In this document: piece by piece, positions 8,251 to 17,547 of the stretch
Position numbering within the stretch: the first letter of the stretch is position 1
How the letters are laid out: every line of letters starts with the position of its first letter
From: Magnetovibrio sp.
GTDB lineage: Bacteria > Pseudomonadota > Alphaproteobacteria > Rhodospirillales > Casp-alpha2
NCBI GenBank assembly: GCA_002722175.1
Contig: PBKU01000050.1
Location: 124,001-188,000, forward strand
Direction: 5' to 3'
DNA length: 64,000 nucleotides
Made by a program: the position numbers and the translations under genes
Notes under the pieces: model-generated
Seen by the model: the letters and a program-made list of their open reading frames with translations, nothing else
What the model was told of the DNA's origin: nothing
Databases searched by the model: none

Positions 8251-8583
8251 GGCATGTTTGCAGGGAGGTTCAAGTTAAATTCGGTGAATATTCTTGACTA
8301 GAAACAATAACAATATGATCCTAACGCTTGTGGATAACTTTGTTGAAAACTGTAATATCATTAATTTTCACAAAATAATATTTAGCTTTCGCTCATCTTG
8401 TGCCAATAGGGTTATAATTTTTAAGTGATTGAAATAATTAAATAATATTATATTTTGATCCCTTTTTTCTTTTTTTTCTTTTTATCCATAATGGGCAAGT
8501 TACAAAATTAGGCAGAAAAACTGTTGTGTACAACTTAATATTGGGGAGAAAGCCTGATTAAATAACATAAAAGTGTTTATTAT
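8251..8583. other. AT-rich gap with a DnaA-box-like site
   Basis: No gene is seen between uvrC and folB. The stretch contains a perfect copy of the DnaA-box consensus on the minus strand (TGTGGATAA, 8329-8337), a one-mismatch copy near 8484 (TTATCCATA), a palindromic TTGTGTACAAC near 8523, and a long A/T block (about 8428-8465). It must also hold the uvrC promoter, reading leftward. The combination resembles part of an origin or a DnaA-regulated promoter, but the box count is low and flanking genes do not match known alphaproteobacterial origins. Confidence 0.35.
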
Positions 8584-9015
8584 CTAGGCTTTATCTATAA
8601 TATCTTGATTATATCGTTCAATTTCGACACCTACGCTTCCAGCGTGTTTTAAGACGTCTAATTTTTCTACCTTTACCTGTACTATTTGAACGGACGTAAA
8701 TGTCAAGCACATATCAGCAATACGCTCCGCTAAGGTTTCAACCAGGTTGATATGTCCTTTAGTTGCAATTTTTGCAATACCAGAGGTTATTTCAGCGTAG
8801 CAAACGGTATTCTGAATGCTATCATTTAAAGCTTCTTCTGACCCTTGTAAAGTAAGGTCCAAATTAATTCTAACTCTTTGGGGATTTGTTTTTTCCCTTT
8901 TGTAAACGCCAATACTACATTTTATAACCAAGTCTCGTACAAAAATCTTGAGCAGCTTTTTTGACATTTGTTGGTTTGTTAGTGACCTAGTCATTTTTAG
9001 CGGTTCTGCATTCAT
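8584..9015 (-). CDS. folB: Dihydroneopterin aldolase
   Basis: FolB cleaves 7,8-dihydroneopterin to 6-hydroxymethyl-dihydropterin and glycolaldehyde in folate synthesis. The core is recognisable: IFVRDLVIKCSIGVYKREK, then QRVRINLDL, the active-site glutamate in NLVETLAERIAD, and the lysine in KHAGSVGVEIER. The N-terminus carries about 20 extra residues. Three starts are possible (TTG 9027, ATG 9015, ATG 8967) and none has a strong ribosome site; ATG 9015 is taken here. The gene lies 18 bases after an SDR of pteridine-reductase type, a pairing that suggests a shared pterin function. Confidence 0.9.
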   Translation of the reverse strand: MNAEPLKMTRSLTNQQMSKKLLKIFVRDLVIKCSIGVYKREKTNPQRVRINLDLTLQGSEEALNDSIQNTVCYAEITSGIAKIATKGHINLVETLAERIADMCLTFTSVQIVQVKVEKLDVLKHAGSVGVEIERYNQDIIDKA

Positions 9016-9033
9016 GTTCTGTCTCAAAAGGTC

Positions 9034-9807
9034 TTACTCTATTGCTTTTCCATTTGAACTTGGGGACCAACCTAGATGCTCCCCTGAATCAAGAGCAATC
9101 ATCTGCCCGGTCATTGCTTTCGCGTCAAGTATGTATCGTACTCCTGCTGCTATCTCCTCTGGTGTTATGCGGCGAGATAAGGGTAATTGAGCCCACTGGT
9201 TTTTGAAATCAGTATTAGTTTGCCGTTTGCTGGGATAAACCGGCCCCGGGCCAATAGCGTTCACTCTTATGCACGGCGCTAGCGCCATGGCTAAAGTTTG
9301 GGTTAAATTCCAAAGAGACATTTTTGAGAGCGTATAGCTAATGAAGTCTGGTGTTGGGTTCCACACTCGTTGATCGATTATGTTAATTACATTTCCTTTA
9401 GTATTCCTTGGAAGCTGCCGTGCCATTCTTTGGATCAATAGAAATGGTGCACGAAGATTTACTGTCATATGTAAATTCCAAAGTAGCTGTGTTGATGTTT
9501 TTATATCATCATACTCAAAGATTGAGGCGTTGTTTACTAGGCATGTAATAGGGCCAAACGATTTGTTTACTGAGTCAACAAGTTTCAAAATATTATTTTC
9601 AACAGCGAGATCAGCCTGGAACATGGCAGCTTGTCCTCCTGTTGATTGAATTTCTTCAACAAGTATTTTTGCATTCTCTGCCGACGTATTGTAATGAATA
9701 GCAACCGCCCAACCGTTGTTGCCAAACATTTGAGCGATAACTCTACCGATACGTTGGGCAGCTCCAGTGATAAGCGCTGTTCCGCAAGGTGAATTCTTTT
9801 TTTGCAA
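9034..9807 (-). CDS. SDR oxidoreductase, pteridine reductase / FolM-like
   Basis: A 257-residue short-chain dehydrogenase. The cofactor loop is GAAQRIGR (about residues 15-22); the arginine in place of the usual glycine-rich residue is typical of NADPH-dependent pteridine reductases and FolM. It also has NNAS, and the active-site YTLSKM (Tyr-x3-Lys). Directly upstream of folB on the same strand, it most likely reduces a dihydropterin (dihydromonapterin or dihydrofolate). The start is TTG. A general-purpose SDR with another substrate cannot be excluded. Confidence 0.8.
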   Translation of the reverse strand: MQKKNSPCGTALITGAAQRIGRVIAQMFGNNGWAVAIHYNTSAENAKILVEEIQSTGGQAAMFQADLAVENNILKLVDSVNKSFGPITCLVNNASIFEYDDIKTSTQLLWNLHMTVNLRAPFLLIQRMARQLPRNTKGNVINIIDQRVWNPTPDFISYTLSKMSLWNLTQTLAMALAPCIRVNAIGPGPVYPSKRQTNTDFKNQWAQLPLSRRITPEEIAAGVRYILDAKAMTGQMIALDSGEHLGWSPSSNGKAIE

Positions 9808-9940
9808 GATTATCTGACTCTTTTAAATTCTGAGTATTAGATTTAAGAGTATTCTATGATTCAGAATATCCAATTATAACTATTTTTGTGCCATTCTTTT
9901 AGATAAACTGCAAGTGGTCTTGATATTTTTTGTAATTATT

Positions 9941-10450
9941 TCAAATGCTTTGGTTTTTTAAATATACAAAAAACTTCTTTTCTAAGCGTTCATAAATGGT
10001 TTGTTTAAAGGGAACAGCCAGTTTTATTGCCTCTGAAAAATCAACCCACTTCCACTCTACAAATTCTGGGGAACCATCAATTTGTAGGTTGATTTCGTTA
10101 TCAAACCCCAGGAAGGTACATAAAAACCATTTCTGCTTTTGCCCTTTGTACTTTCCTTCCCAGATGCTGTCAGCAATACTTTTTGGCAAATCATAATATA
10201 ACCATTCAGGGAACACGGTTACGATTTTAATAGATGTTACGCCGGTTTCTTCAGCCAATTCCCTAACCGCAGCTTTTTCTGGCGATTCACCCTTTTCAAT
10301 TCCACCTTGAGGGAATTGCCACGGCTGCGAAAGCTTTTGGTTGAGTTTAGGGGCCCGTTTCCCAATAAAAACCTGTCCATTTTTATTGGAAAGAACAATA
10401 CCGACACCTCTACGGTAAGCAAGTTGCGCGGTTTCCTTCAAAGGACTCAC
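9941..10450 (-). CDS. rppH: RNA pyrophosphohydrolase
   Basis: RppH removes pyrophosphate from triphosphorylated 5' ends of mRNA and so triggers RNase E decay. The 169-residue NUDIX protein begins YRRGVGIVL and has WQFPQGGIEKGE and the Nudix box ending RELAEETG, then the tryptophan-rich EFVEWKWVDF near the C-terminus, all typical of RppH rather than other NUDIX enzymes. Its start overlaps the stop of the divergent polysaccharide deacetylase gene by four bases, so the two are translationally coupled; this order is conserved in Alphaproteobacteria. Confidence 0.93.
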   Translation of the reverse strand: MSPLKETAQLAYRRGVGIVLSNKNGQVFIGKRAPKLNQKLSQPWQFPQGGIEKGESPEKAAVRELAEETGVTSIKIVTVFPEWLYYDLPKSIADSIWEGKYKGQKQKWFLCTFLGFDNEINLQIDGSPEFVEWKWVDFSEAIKLAVPFKQTIYERLEKKFFVYLKNQSI

Positions 10451-12201
10451 TTCCCCATTCTAGATTTAATAATATGGGATGCAGGTGCTAATGAAATTCC
10501 TTTTTTCCGCAAGCTGTCAAGCCAACTTGATAGCACACTAAGTGTAATGGGGACTGGGTAAGCAAGACCTAATGCCGAGCCATTTTGCACCGCTAATTCT
10601 TCTAACTTATTCAAGTTTTCTATTATTTTTTGTTTTCCCATCAACGGGTCGATCAAAACATCAACGGGGCTGAACGTCAGTTCAACTTTTAAGGCAACTT
10701 CTGCCATTTTAGATTGAGATTGACTAGCATCAATAAATGCTAGACCTTTACTTTTTAGAGTTGCCAAAATTGGCTCCAGTTTTTCTACTTCTTGGTTAAA
10801 TTGGCTCCCCATGTGGGTTACTGTTCCAACATATCCGGTAAAAGAGGCGAGTAGGCGTTCAAGGGTGCTTGAGGTTTCCTCAGGTGTTAGCTTTGATGTG
10901 AGAGCTAATGGTCCTGGATCCTCTTTAGGAAAAAGATTGCTTTCCATAGGCATAGATAGAAATACCTCATGTCCAGCTTGTCTAGCCGTGACGCTCCAAT
11001 TATTTAGGTCTTTCCCATATGGGCTAAGTACTATTGTTACTTCAGGCGGCGTTTTTTGTATCGCAGCTAAAGTCATTGTTGTGTTAAGTCCAGCGTTAGC
11101 CAATAAAACTCCTAGAATTGGGCGATTTTTACTGTCATGGGTCCGTGCGTAGGTTTTCCACGCCTCGCTCCCATCTTCAGCTATTTTAGGTAAAGATCCC
11201 TTGACCCCTTCTTTTTCTTCAAGTAACGCTGAAACCGGAGCGTCCGGCAAAGCCTCTTTTTTACTCAAAGAACGTTTGTTATCTGGAATAGAAACAAATG
11301 CATTTGACAAAAAAGCAGGTATAGTCAAACCAGCAAGTGGATCTGCTGCCTCTCCGATGTTTTCCAGGGACTTAACCTGAGCTTTCTGTTCACTAACAAT
11401 AGCATTTAGGGAGGTTGGTTCTTCAGATTCTTCTCCGGCCTCTGTCACCTTGTTCTCCAAATTAATAGGAGATTCTGCGTTAGCGGTATTTTTGTTGTTT
11501 GGTTCTGCACTTTCAGTAACAGCTTCATCGCTCTGAGCTATAACGTTTAACGATTTTGTTCCCTTTGGTGGGGGCATGCGTATTTCTACTAAAACGTTGT
11601 TATCACTAATTACTTTATCACTTTTCCCTTCATCTTCCCCCAAAAAGTACCACCAGGCGACCCCAATAGAAACCACGAGAAGGAATGAAAGGCCACCTAT
11701 TACCGCAAATAGTATTTTTCTGCGTTTTGAAGCATTTTGTTTTTCTGTTTGCTCATCAGTATTACTATCAATGTCGGTGCTTGGCGTGGGTTTTTGGTCA
11801 TCTTTTCCAGGTTCGTCAGTTTTTTCCGGATCGCCTTCTGGTGAGGGTTTCGGTTCATCTTTTCCAGGTTCGTCAGTTTTTTCAGGATCGCCTTCTGGCG
11901 TGGGTTTTTGGTCATCTTTTCCAGGTTCGTCAGTTTTTTCAGGATCGCCTTCTGGTGAGGGTTTCGGTTCATCTTTTCCAGGCTCGTCAGTTTTTTCAGG
12001 ATCGCCTTCTGGTGAGGGTTTCGGTTCATCTTTTCCAGGCTCATCGGTTTTTTCAGGATCGCCTTCTGGTGCGACCTCCGGGGTATTTTCCTTGGTGTCG
12101 CCCGTCTTAGAACTGCTATTTCCAGATCGGTTTTCTTGAGCTTCGGGGTCAGTAGTCAAAGGCTTTGCCACTCCAGTCTCAGACGTTATTGTTGGGCACA
12201 A
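10447..12201 (-). CDS. Divergent polysaccharide deacetylase family membrane protein with N-terminal repeats
   Basis: The 584-residue protein has three parts. Residues 45-139 are five near-identical 19-residue repeats rich in Pro, Glu, Asp and Lys (unit begins PEGDPEKTDEPGKD). Residues about 162-187 are a single membrane helix preceded by RRK, placing the repeats in the cytoplasm. Residues about 360-584 match the YibQ/DUF610 'divergent polysaccharide deacetylase' domain (RPILGVLLANAGLN, LSPYGKDLNNW, GHEVFLSMPME), in the periplasm. The substrate is unknown. Usual homologues have only a short N-terminus, so the repeats are a local addition. The TTG start has no strong ribosome site; GTG at 12171 is an alternative. 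It sits between ctpA and rppH. Confidence 0.85.
   Translation of the reverse strand: MCPTITSETGVAKPLTTDPEAQENRSGNSSSKTGDTKENTPEVAPEGDPEKTDEPGKDEPKPSPEGDPEKTDEPGKDEPKPSPEGDPEKTDEPGKDDQKPTPEGDPEKTDEPGKDEPKPSPEGDPEKTDEPGKDDQKPTPSTDIDSNTDEQTEKQNASKRRKILFAVIGGLSFLLVVSIGVAWWYFLGEDEGKSDKVISDNNVLVEIRMPPPKGTKSLNVIAQSDEAVTESAEPNNKNTANAESPINLENKVTEAGEESEEPTSLNAIVSEQKAQVKSLENIGEAADPLAGLTIPAFLSNAFVSIPDNKRSLSKKEALPDAPVSALLEEKEGVKGSLPKIAEDGSEAWKTYARTHDSKNRPILGVLLANAGLNTTMTLAAIQKTPPEVTIVLSPYGKDLNNWSVTARQAGHEVFLSMPMESNLFPKEDPGPLALTSKLTPEETSSTLERLLASFTGYVGTVTHMGSQFNQEVEKLEPILATLKSKGLAFIDASQSQSKMAEVALKVELTFSPVDVLIDPLMGKQKIIENLNKLEELAVQNGSALGLAYPVPITLSVLSSWLDSLRKKGISLAPASHIIKSRMGK
11785..12069 (-). repeat. Five in-frame 57-bp tandem repeats inside the deacetylase gene
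   Basis: Five direct 57-bp units run from 12069 down to 11785. Each encodes PEGDPEKTDEPGKD plus a variable five-residue tail. Units 1, 2 and 4 end EPKPS; units 3 and 5 end DQKPT, so the order is A-A-B-A-B, as if a two-unit block had been duplicated. The unit length is a multiple of three, so copy-number change would keep the frame. Confidence 0.97.
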
Positions 12202-12405
12202 GGTTTATGTTTCTAGCATTTGTATTCATCAGGCAACTTTTAGAACTTTATATTTTTAAAACTTGCTTTTTGTGATCCCTTGCCGGCTCGCAGCTACATT
12301 TATCTGCGTTAATAATAGATGTCGATATATTAAATTTTAGTTTCAAATAGTTTAGGGAAAGAATATTGCACGAAAGTTTTTATCAAAGGTTGATTATATC
12401 TTCGT

Positions 12406-13725
12406 TTATTTACTGATCGCTGTGGTCATTTTCGAATACAAAGAAAGACCCCTGATAAGATCTAGTGCTCTCAGGAGTTGGTAATCGTTAGGAGTTACAC
12501 TCTTGTGCTTTTTCTGTGGTCGTTTTTTGGTGTCTTCCAATACAGCAGGGCCTGCTTTTTCCTCTGTCACTTTATCTAAAGCACCTCGTAAGTCTTTTTC
12601 ACGGCGATCGCGAGTTTTTTCTACATTTTGTATGCTCGCAGGGGAAACGATAATATCAGGAGTGATCCCTTTAGCTTGGATGGAACGTCCGGAAGGTGTG
12701 TAGTAACGGGCTGTAGTGAGACGCATGGCTCCATGCCCAGGCAGCGGCATAATGGTCTGTACCGACCCTTTACCGAAAGATTGGGTTCCCAGAAGGATAG
12801 CACGATTATGGTCTTGTAGCGCACCAGCCACAATTTCTGACGCAGATGCAGATCCGCCGTTAATTAGGATCACTAAAGGTAATCCATCGGTTAAGTCGCC
12901 AGGGCGAGCTGCATGCCGTTCTGTGTCCTCCGGGCTTCGTGCGCGTGTTGAAACTATCTCACCCCTCTCCAAAAATGAATCGGAAACATTTATTGCTTGG
13001 TCAAGGAGTCCCCCCGGGTTGTTACGGAGGTCTAAAACATAACCTTCAATTTTTGGACCGATTTTTTTTTTCAAACTTGAAATGCCTTTTTTTAAGCCTT
13101 CATGAGTTTGTTCAGTAAACGACGTAATCCGTATATACCCAACATTTTCCTCCGCACGGGTCCGAACCGAGGTAAGCTTAATTACGGCGCGAGTTATAGT
13201 AAGGTCAAAAGGCTCCTCCCCAGTGCGGAAGATAGTTAATTTTATATCACTTCCAGCTTTTCCGCGCATTTTCTCAACGGCTAGCGAAAGGGTCATTCCC
13301 TGGACAGACTCACCATCTAGGTGAGTGATAATATCGCCAGCCTCCACGCCAGCCCGGTGTGCTGGGGTATCATCAATAGGGGAGATAACTTTAATAACTC
13401 CGCCTTCCATGGTCACTTGAATTCCTAGGCCGCCGAACTGCCCTTTCGTATTAACCCGCATTTCTTGAAAGTTTTTTTTATTTAAGTAGCTTGAGTGAGG
13501 GTCAAGGGCCATCAACATCCCACTTATAGCAGCTTCAATTATTTCTTCATCTTTTGGCTTTTCTACATAATCGGATCTGACTCGCTCAAAAACTTCACCA
13601 AAAAGGTTGAGCAATTTATAGGTATCTGCATTAATTTGCTGATTTTCTGCAGCCAGGGTAATTTTATTGGCCGGAAAAATTAGCAAAAAGGTGAGCAGCC
13701 ATCTCGTGTAAATAAAACGTATCAT
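12406..13725 (-). CDS. ctpA: S41 family C-terminal processing peptidase
   Basis: A 439-residue periplasmic serine protease. It starts with a signal peptide (basic MIRFIYTR, hydrophobic core, cleavage near ANKITLAAE), then a PDZ domain (about residues 90-165, LGIQVTMEGG to AGVEAGDIITHLDG) and the S41 catalytic core with the serine in GGSASASEIVAGALQDH and the lysine in GTQSFGKGSVQ. Such proteases clip peptidoglycan hydrolases and other envelope proteins. It overlaps the end of envC by four bases; the envC-ctpA pair is conserved and matches a role in cell-wall remodelling during division. Confidence 0.94.
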   Translation of the reverse strand: MIRFIYTRWLLTFLLIFPANKITLAAENQQINADTYKLLNLFGEVFERVRSDYVEKPKDEEIIEAAISGMLMALDPHSSYLNKKNFQEMRVNTKGQFGGLGIQVTMEGGVIKVISPIDDTPAHRAGVEAGDIITHLDGESVQGMTLSLAVEKMRGKAGSDIKLTIFRTGEEPFDLTITRAVIKLTSVRTRAEENVGYIRITSFTEQTHEGLKKGISSLKKKIGPKIEGYVLDLRNNPGGLLDQAINVSDSFLERGEIVSTRARSPEDTERHAARPGDLTDGLPLVILINGGSASASEIVAGALQDHNRAILLGTQSFGKGSVQTIMPLPGHGAMRLTTARYYTPSGRSIQAKGITPDIIVSPASIQNVEKTRDRREKDLRGALDKVTEEKAGPAVLEDTKKRPQKKHKSVTPNDYQLLRALDLIRGLSLYSKMTTAISK

Positions 13726-14930
13726 CCTTCTACCTCTTCTTTGTCTCTACTTCCCGATATAAGCCATGGTACAAGATTAATTGGTTGACCATTTTTTCGA
13801 AACTCAGCGTACAAACTCGGTTTTTTACTATTCAATTTTGCCATTATACCTACTGGATCACCGATTGTTAATGTAGCACCTGGGTCAACAGTAATTTTTT
13901 CCATCCCAGCTAAAAGACTATGATATCCGTCCCCGTGTTCAATTATCAATAACAACCCATAGCCCCGAAATTCCCCTGTGAAAACAACCCGCCCGTGATA
14001 TGTTGCGATCACTGGGGATCTTGGTTCAGTTTCTATAGTTATCCCTTTTTGGATTATTCCAGAGTTGTTCTTTTGACCAAACCGTGAAGTCAATTTTCCA
14101 ACGACTGGGAAAAGAAATTTGCCTTTCGCAGCTGCTACCGGTTGCACTTTACTCCAAGTTGCATTTCTTTTTCTACTTTTTTTTGTATTTTTCGATACTG
14201 TAAACCTTTTTTTTGATGTAAGCTCTTTAAGAAGGTCTTTTAAGGTTTTTGCTTTTTTGGCGAGGAGTGATAGGCGCTCATTTTCTTGAAAAATTCTTGA
14301 GTCTGTTCGACGCTTCAATATTTCCTTTCTTGATAATAACGCAGAAAAATGCCGTTTTTGTTTATCCAAACTAGATAATAATAGTTTTATTTTATTTTTT
14401 TTGTGGGCGATTTCCTCTTTTCTTTTTGAAAGCGTTTTTAGCGTGTTAGCAAGGAAGTTAGCTCTTTCTTTTATATGGCCTAAACTAGTGCGCAGTAGAA
14501 GCGAACTACGTACGGAGTCTATCGGGCTACTCGGGAGGGCTATTGAAGCTTCGGGTGGAATCTTAGCCAGTCTGTACAACGCAACAAACAAATATTCGAA
14601 TCGGTTTCGATCACTCTCTAACTCTAGCAAACTATTTTGTTGGGAATAGTTTAATTTTTCTAGGTCTCTGCGAGCTAACTTTATTTGCTTTTGATTCTTT
14701 CTAATAGCGCTAACGGTCGAGACAAGTTTGTGGCGAAGTTTTTTAGCTTCTTCTTCTAGGGCCTCCTTCCGTTTACTAAGACTTGAGCGGTTTTTTATTC
14801 CCCTAGCAATATTTTGTTCAATTGCTTTTAACTCTTGCAAAGGGGAAGTCTGGCTTTGTGACGGTTGAAGAGCGGATAGAGTGCAACCAATCACAAGTGA
14901 GAGTTTGAGCAGATTTGTTGCAATTTTCAT
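13722..14930 (-). CDS. envC: Murein hydrolase activator EnvC family protein
   Basis: A 402-residue periplasmic protein: a signal peptide, long coiled coils (about residues 30-115 and 170-245, heptads rich in Leu, Lys, Glu), and a C-terminal LytM/M23 domain (about 275-390). The LytM metal ligands are lost: the usual HxGxD segment reads GIIQKGITIE and the usual HxH reads LYAEF. It therefore should not cut peptidoglycan itself but activate amidases, as EnvC does at the division site. It overlaps gpmI and ctpA by four bases each. Confidence 0.9.
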   Translation of the reverse strand: MKIATNLLKLSLVIGCTLSALQPSQSQTSPLQELKAIEQNIARGIKNRSSLSKRKEALEEEAKKLRHKLVSTVSAIRKNQKQIKLARRDLEKLNYSQQNSLLELESDRNRFEYLFVALYRLAKIPPEASIALPSSPIDSVRSSLLLRTSLGHIKERANFLANTLKTLSKRKEEIAHKKNKIKLLLSSLDKQKRHFSALLSRKEILKRRTDSRIFQENERLSLLAKKAKTLKDLLKELTSKKRFTVSKNTKKSRKRNATWSKVQPVAAAKGKFLFPVVGKLTSRFGQKNNSGIIQKGITIETEPRSPVIATYHGRVVFTGEFRGYGLLLIIEHGDGYHSLLAGMEKITVDPGATLTIGDPVGIMAKLNSKKPSLYAEFRKNGQPINLVPWLISGSRDKEEVEG

Positions 14931-16504
14931 TCTGCTGCTACGAGAGCTTGGGCGGCTGGACCCCGTAACAGTGATTTTCCAGTCATAGACTTAGGCTTAT
15001 TGATATTTAAAAGTGCCAACAATGTTGGCGCGACGTCTGAAAGGCGGCCGTTTTTTAGACCTGTAATACCTTCTGGGGCTCCGACTAAAATTATTGGAAC
15101 AGGGTTCATGGTATGAGATGTATGTGGTTGGTCATTCGTAAAATCAACCATTGATTCACAATTACCATGATCTGCCGTTATTAACATAAGACCTCCTGAT
15201 TTGGATAGAGCTTGTTCAATCCGTCCCAAGCAATGGTCTATAGTTTCCACCGCACTCTTTGCTGCTCTTAAAACACCAGTGTGCCCTACCATATCTCCAT
15301 TCGCAAAATTAACTACAATTAAATCATATGACTTTTCAGCGATAGCGGAAACCAGACTATTTGTTACGTCAGCAGCAGACATGTCAGGTTTTTGATCATA
15401 AGTACTAACATTTGGTGACGGGATCATTATACGTTTCTCTCCGTCAAAGGGTAGTTCTCGACCCCCGTTAAAAAAAAATGTTACGTGAGCGTATTTTTCT
15501 GTTTCCGCAACTCTGAGCTGAGATAAACCAGCCTTAGATACTATTTCCCCGAGAGTATTTTCGAGATTGACTGTTGGAAATAAAGAGCTCAGTACTTTAT
15601 CCAGTTTATCAGAGTATGGTACCATCCCGTAATGCTCTAAAAAACGGGCATGGTCGGGCCTTGAAAATTCACAAAAATTAGGATCTGTCAGTGCAGTAAG
15701 GATTTCCCTTATTCGATCTGCACGAAAATTTGCAACCAATAGGCTATCAACACTTTTTACACCTGAATATCCTTTAACAACGGTTGGTAGAAAAAACTCA
15801 TCTGTTATCTTAGCGGCATATGATAAACGAATAGCTTCAACGATATCTGGTGAAAGATTTCCTTTTGCCATCTGGATTGCTTGCCATGCTTTTTGAATTC
15901 GGTCCCATCGCTTATCTCGATCCATTGCATAATACCTTCCGGTAACGCTTCCAATCGAAAAAGTTGAATGTTTTGAAAATTTGGAAAGGAAAACCTTTAC
16001 ATCATTGATGGCTTGCTTTGGCGGAGTATCACGTCCATCTAAGATGGCATGTAAGATAACCGGAACGTCTGATGACAGTATTGTATTGGCAAGGGCTGAA
16101 ATATGATTTTGGTGGCTATGTACACCTCCAGATGATAATAACCCAAGTAAATGGCAGCTTCCTCCGGATTTTTTTAGGGTATTGATGAGCTTAATAAGTT
16201 CCGGAGTTTTGCCTAAAGTATTGTTTCTAATCGACTCGTTAATTCGAGTTAAACCTTGCGGCACAATCCTACCTGCTCCGATAGTTGCATGGCCAACCTC
16301 AGAATTTCCAACTTGACCTTTTGGTAGCCCGACTTCAGATTCAGAGGTATTGAGCACCGCTTTTGGCCAACGATTTTTCAATCGATCAAAAACGGGGGTT
16401 CTAGCCATAGCGATAGCATTATTCGTATCGTCCTTGCCTTCCCCCCACCCATCTAGTATGCACAGAATCAAAGGCTTTTTATTGTTAGTTTTGCTATTTG
16501 GCAA
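14927..16504 (-). CDS. gpmI: 2,3-bisphosphoglycerate-independent phosphoglycerate mutase
   Basis: This manganese-dependent enzyme of the alkaline phosphatase superfamily interconverts 3- and 2-phosphoglycerate in glycolysis and gluconeogenesis. The 525-residue product has the first metal site LDGWG (residues 18-22), the nucleophilic Ser68 in GNSEVGH, the DGRDTPP motif, and the C-terminal metal site with NFANGDMVGHTG and TADHGNCE. The start is a TTG at 16504 with GAGGAA six bases upstream, which decides it. The stop overlaps envC by four bases. Confidence 0.96.
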   Translation of the reverse strand: MPNSKTNNKKPLILCILDGWGEGKDDTNNAIAMARTPVFDRLKNRWPKAVLNTSESEVGLPKGQVGNSEVGHATIGAGRIVPQGLTRINESIRNNTLGKTPELIKLINTLKKSGGSCHLLGLLSSGGVHSHQNHISALANTILSSDVPVILHAILDGRDTPPKQAINDVKVFLSKFSKHSTFSIGSVTGRYYAMDRDKRWDRIQKAWQAIQMAKGNLSPDIVEAIRLSYAAKITDEFFLPTVVKGYSGVKSVDSLLVANFRADRIREILTALTDPNFCEFSRPDHARFLEHYGMVPYSDKLDKVLSSLFPTVNLENTLGEIVSKAGLSQLRVAETEKYAHVTFFFNGGRELPFDGEKRIMIPSPNVSTYDQKPDMSAADVTNSLVSAIAEKSYDLIVVNFANGDMVGHTGVLRAAKSAVETIDHCLGRIEQALSKSGGLMLITADHGNCESMVDFTNDQPHTSHTMNPVPIILVGAPEGITGLKNGRLSDVAPTLLALLNINKPKSMTGKSLLRGPAAQALVAAE

Positions 16505-16610
16505 TGATCATTCCTCAGCATGCACTTTGCAAATTAGCGTTAGAGTTTGCTGTATTATCATAGTTTTTTGCCTTTTGTAATAAAAGCTGAAGGTAACTTT
16601 GTTGCTTTAC

Positions 16611-17069
16611 TTAACCACGGTGGTAAGGGTGTCCCAACAAAATACATTGAGCGCGATATATTTGTTCAACTAACATGGTTCGGATAAGCATATGCGGCCA
16701 TGTCATGACTCCAAAAGATATAACAAAATGTGCCCGGGAAAGAATAGCATCATCAAGGCCGTTTGAACCACCAATTAAAAATGTCACCTTATTAACGCCA
16801 TCATCGCGCCAACGGCTAAGTTGAGACGCAAAGTTTGGACTAGAAAGCTGTTTTCCAGTAGGATCAAGTGCTACAAGAAAAACTGTATTTTTTATGTGGG
16901 AAAGTAGCAAGGATCCTTCTTTTTTTATCCGCTGGCTTCCTGACAATGGTGCCTTGATCACTAATTCATGAAGCTCTATAGGCCAATTAATTCGAGAAAC
17001 ATATTGATCAAACACCGAAGTTAATGGACCTTTTTTTGTGCGGCCGATAGCTAAGATAGTAAGAAACAT
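16611..17069 (-). CDS. rlmH: 23S rRNA (pseudouridine1915-N3)-methyltransferase
   Basis: RlmH methylates pseudouridine 1915 in helix 69 of 23S rRNA, using SAM, on assembled 70S ribosomes. The 152-residue length and the SPOUT knot fit: TFLIGGSNGLDD, then the C-terminal RTMLVEQIYRA and the terminal HPYHRG, which is diagnostic of the family. It lies 40 bases after rsfS, the conserved nadD-rsfS-rlmH order. Confidence 0.96.
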   Translation of the reverse strand: MFLTILAIGRTKKGPLTSVFDQYVSRINWPIELHELVIKAPLSGSQRIKKEGSLLLSHIKNTVFLVALDPTGKQLSSPNFASQLSRWRDDGVNKVTFLIGGSNGLDDAILSRAHFVISFGVMTWPHMLIRTMLVEQIYRAQCILLGHPYHRG

Positions 17070-17109
17070 TTATGCTCCATAAGTGGCAATTTTCAAGTTT
17101 ATCAAGCTA

Positions 17110-17466
17110 TTATTGATGGTTTGATCCCTCTACAATTTTAGATTGCGGTGTCATCCAGATTTTTTCTAATTTGTAAAAGTCGCGGATTTCTGGCCTAAAA
17201 AGGTGAATAATTATGTCACCTGCATCAAGCAAGACCCAGTCGCATTCAGCACCCCCTTCTACAGAAATTTTTTTTATCCCAGTAGATTTTATTGTTTTTT
17301 GCAAGTGTTCTGCCATCGCAATGATTTTTCGTCTTGAAGACCCAGAGGTTATTACCATGTAATCAGCAATATTAGTCTTCCCGTTTAAATCAATTGCAAC
17401 TGTATTTTCAGCTTTATCATTTTTAAGCGTTTCCAAAATTAAGCTAAGAAAGTGATTCTTGGGCAA
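17110..17466 (-). CDS. rsfS: Ribosomal silencing factor RsfS
   Basis: RsfS binds ribosomal protein L14 and blocks subunit joining when nutrients are short. The 118-residue product has the family core: DLNGKTNIADYMVITSGSS, then VEGGAECDWVLLDAGDIIIHLF and RDFYKLEKIW. The start is TTG at 17466, since a stop codon lies shortly upstream in frame. It is part of the nadD-rsfS-rlmH group on the minus strand. Confidence 0.95.
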   Translation of the reverse strand: MPKNHFLSLILETLKNDKAENTVAIDLNGKTNIADYMVITSGSSRRKIIAMAEHLQKTIKSTGIKKISVEGGAECDWVLLDAGDIIIHLFRPEIRDFYKLEKIWMTPQSKIVEGSNHQ

Positions 17467-17547
17467 TGAACTTGTTTTTGATCTAGGTATGGCGCTTCCT
17501 TCCTTTTTTTAAGATTCCTTTTATAATTTGCTTTATAAGAAATCAAT

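Noticed and set aside
11576-12139. 187-codon open frame on the plus strand, opposite the deacetylase gene repeats
   Set aside because: It is a shadow of the tandem repeat; its product is a Ser/Gly/Phe repeat with no independent support.
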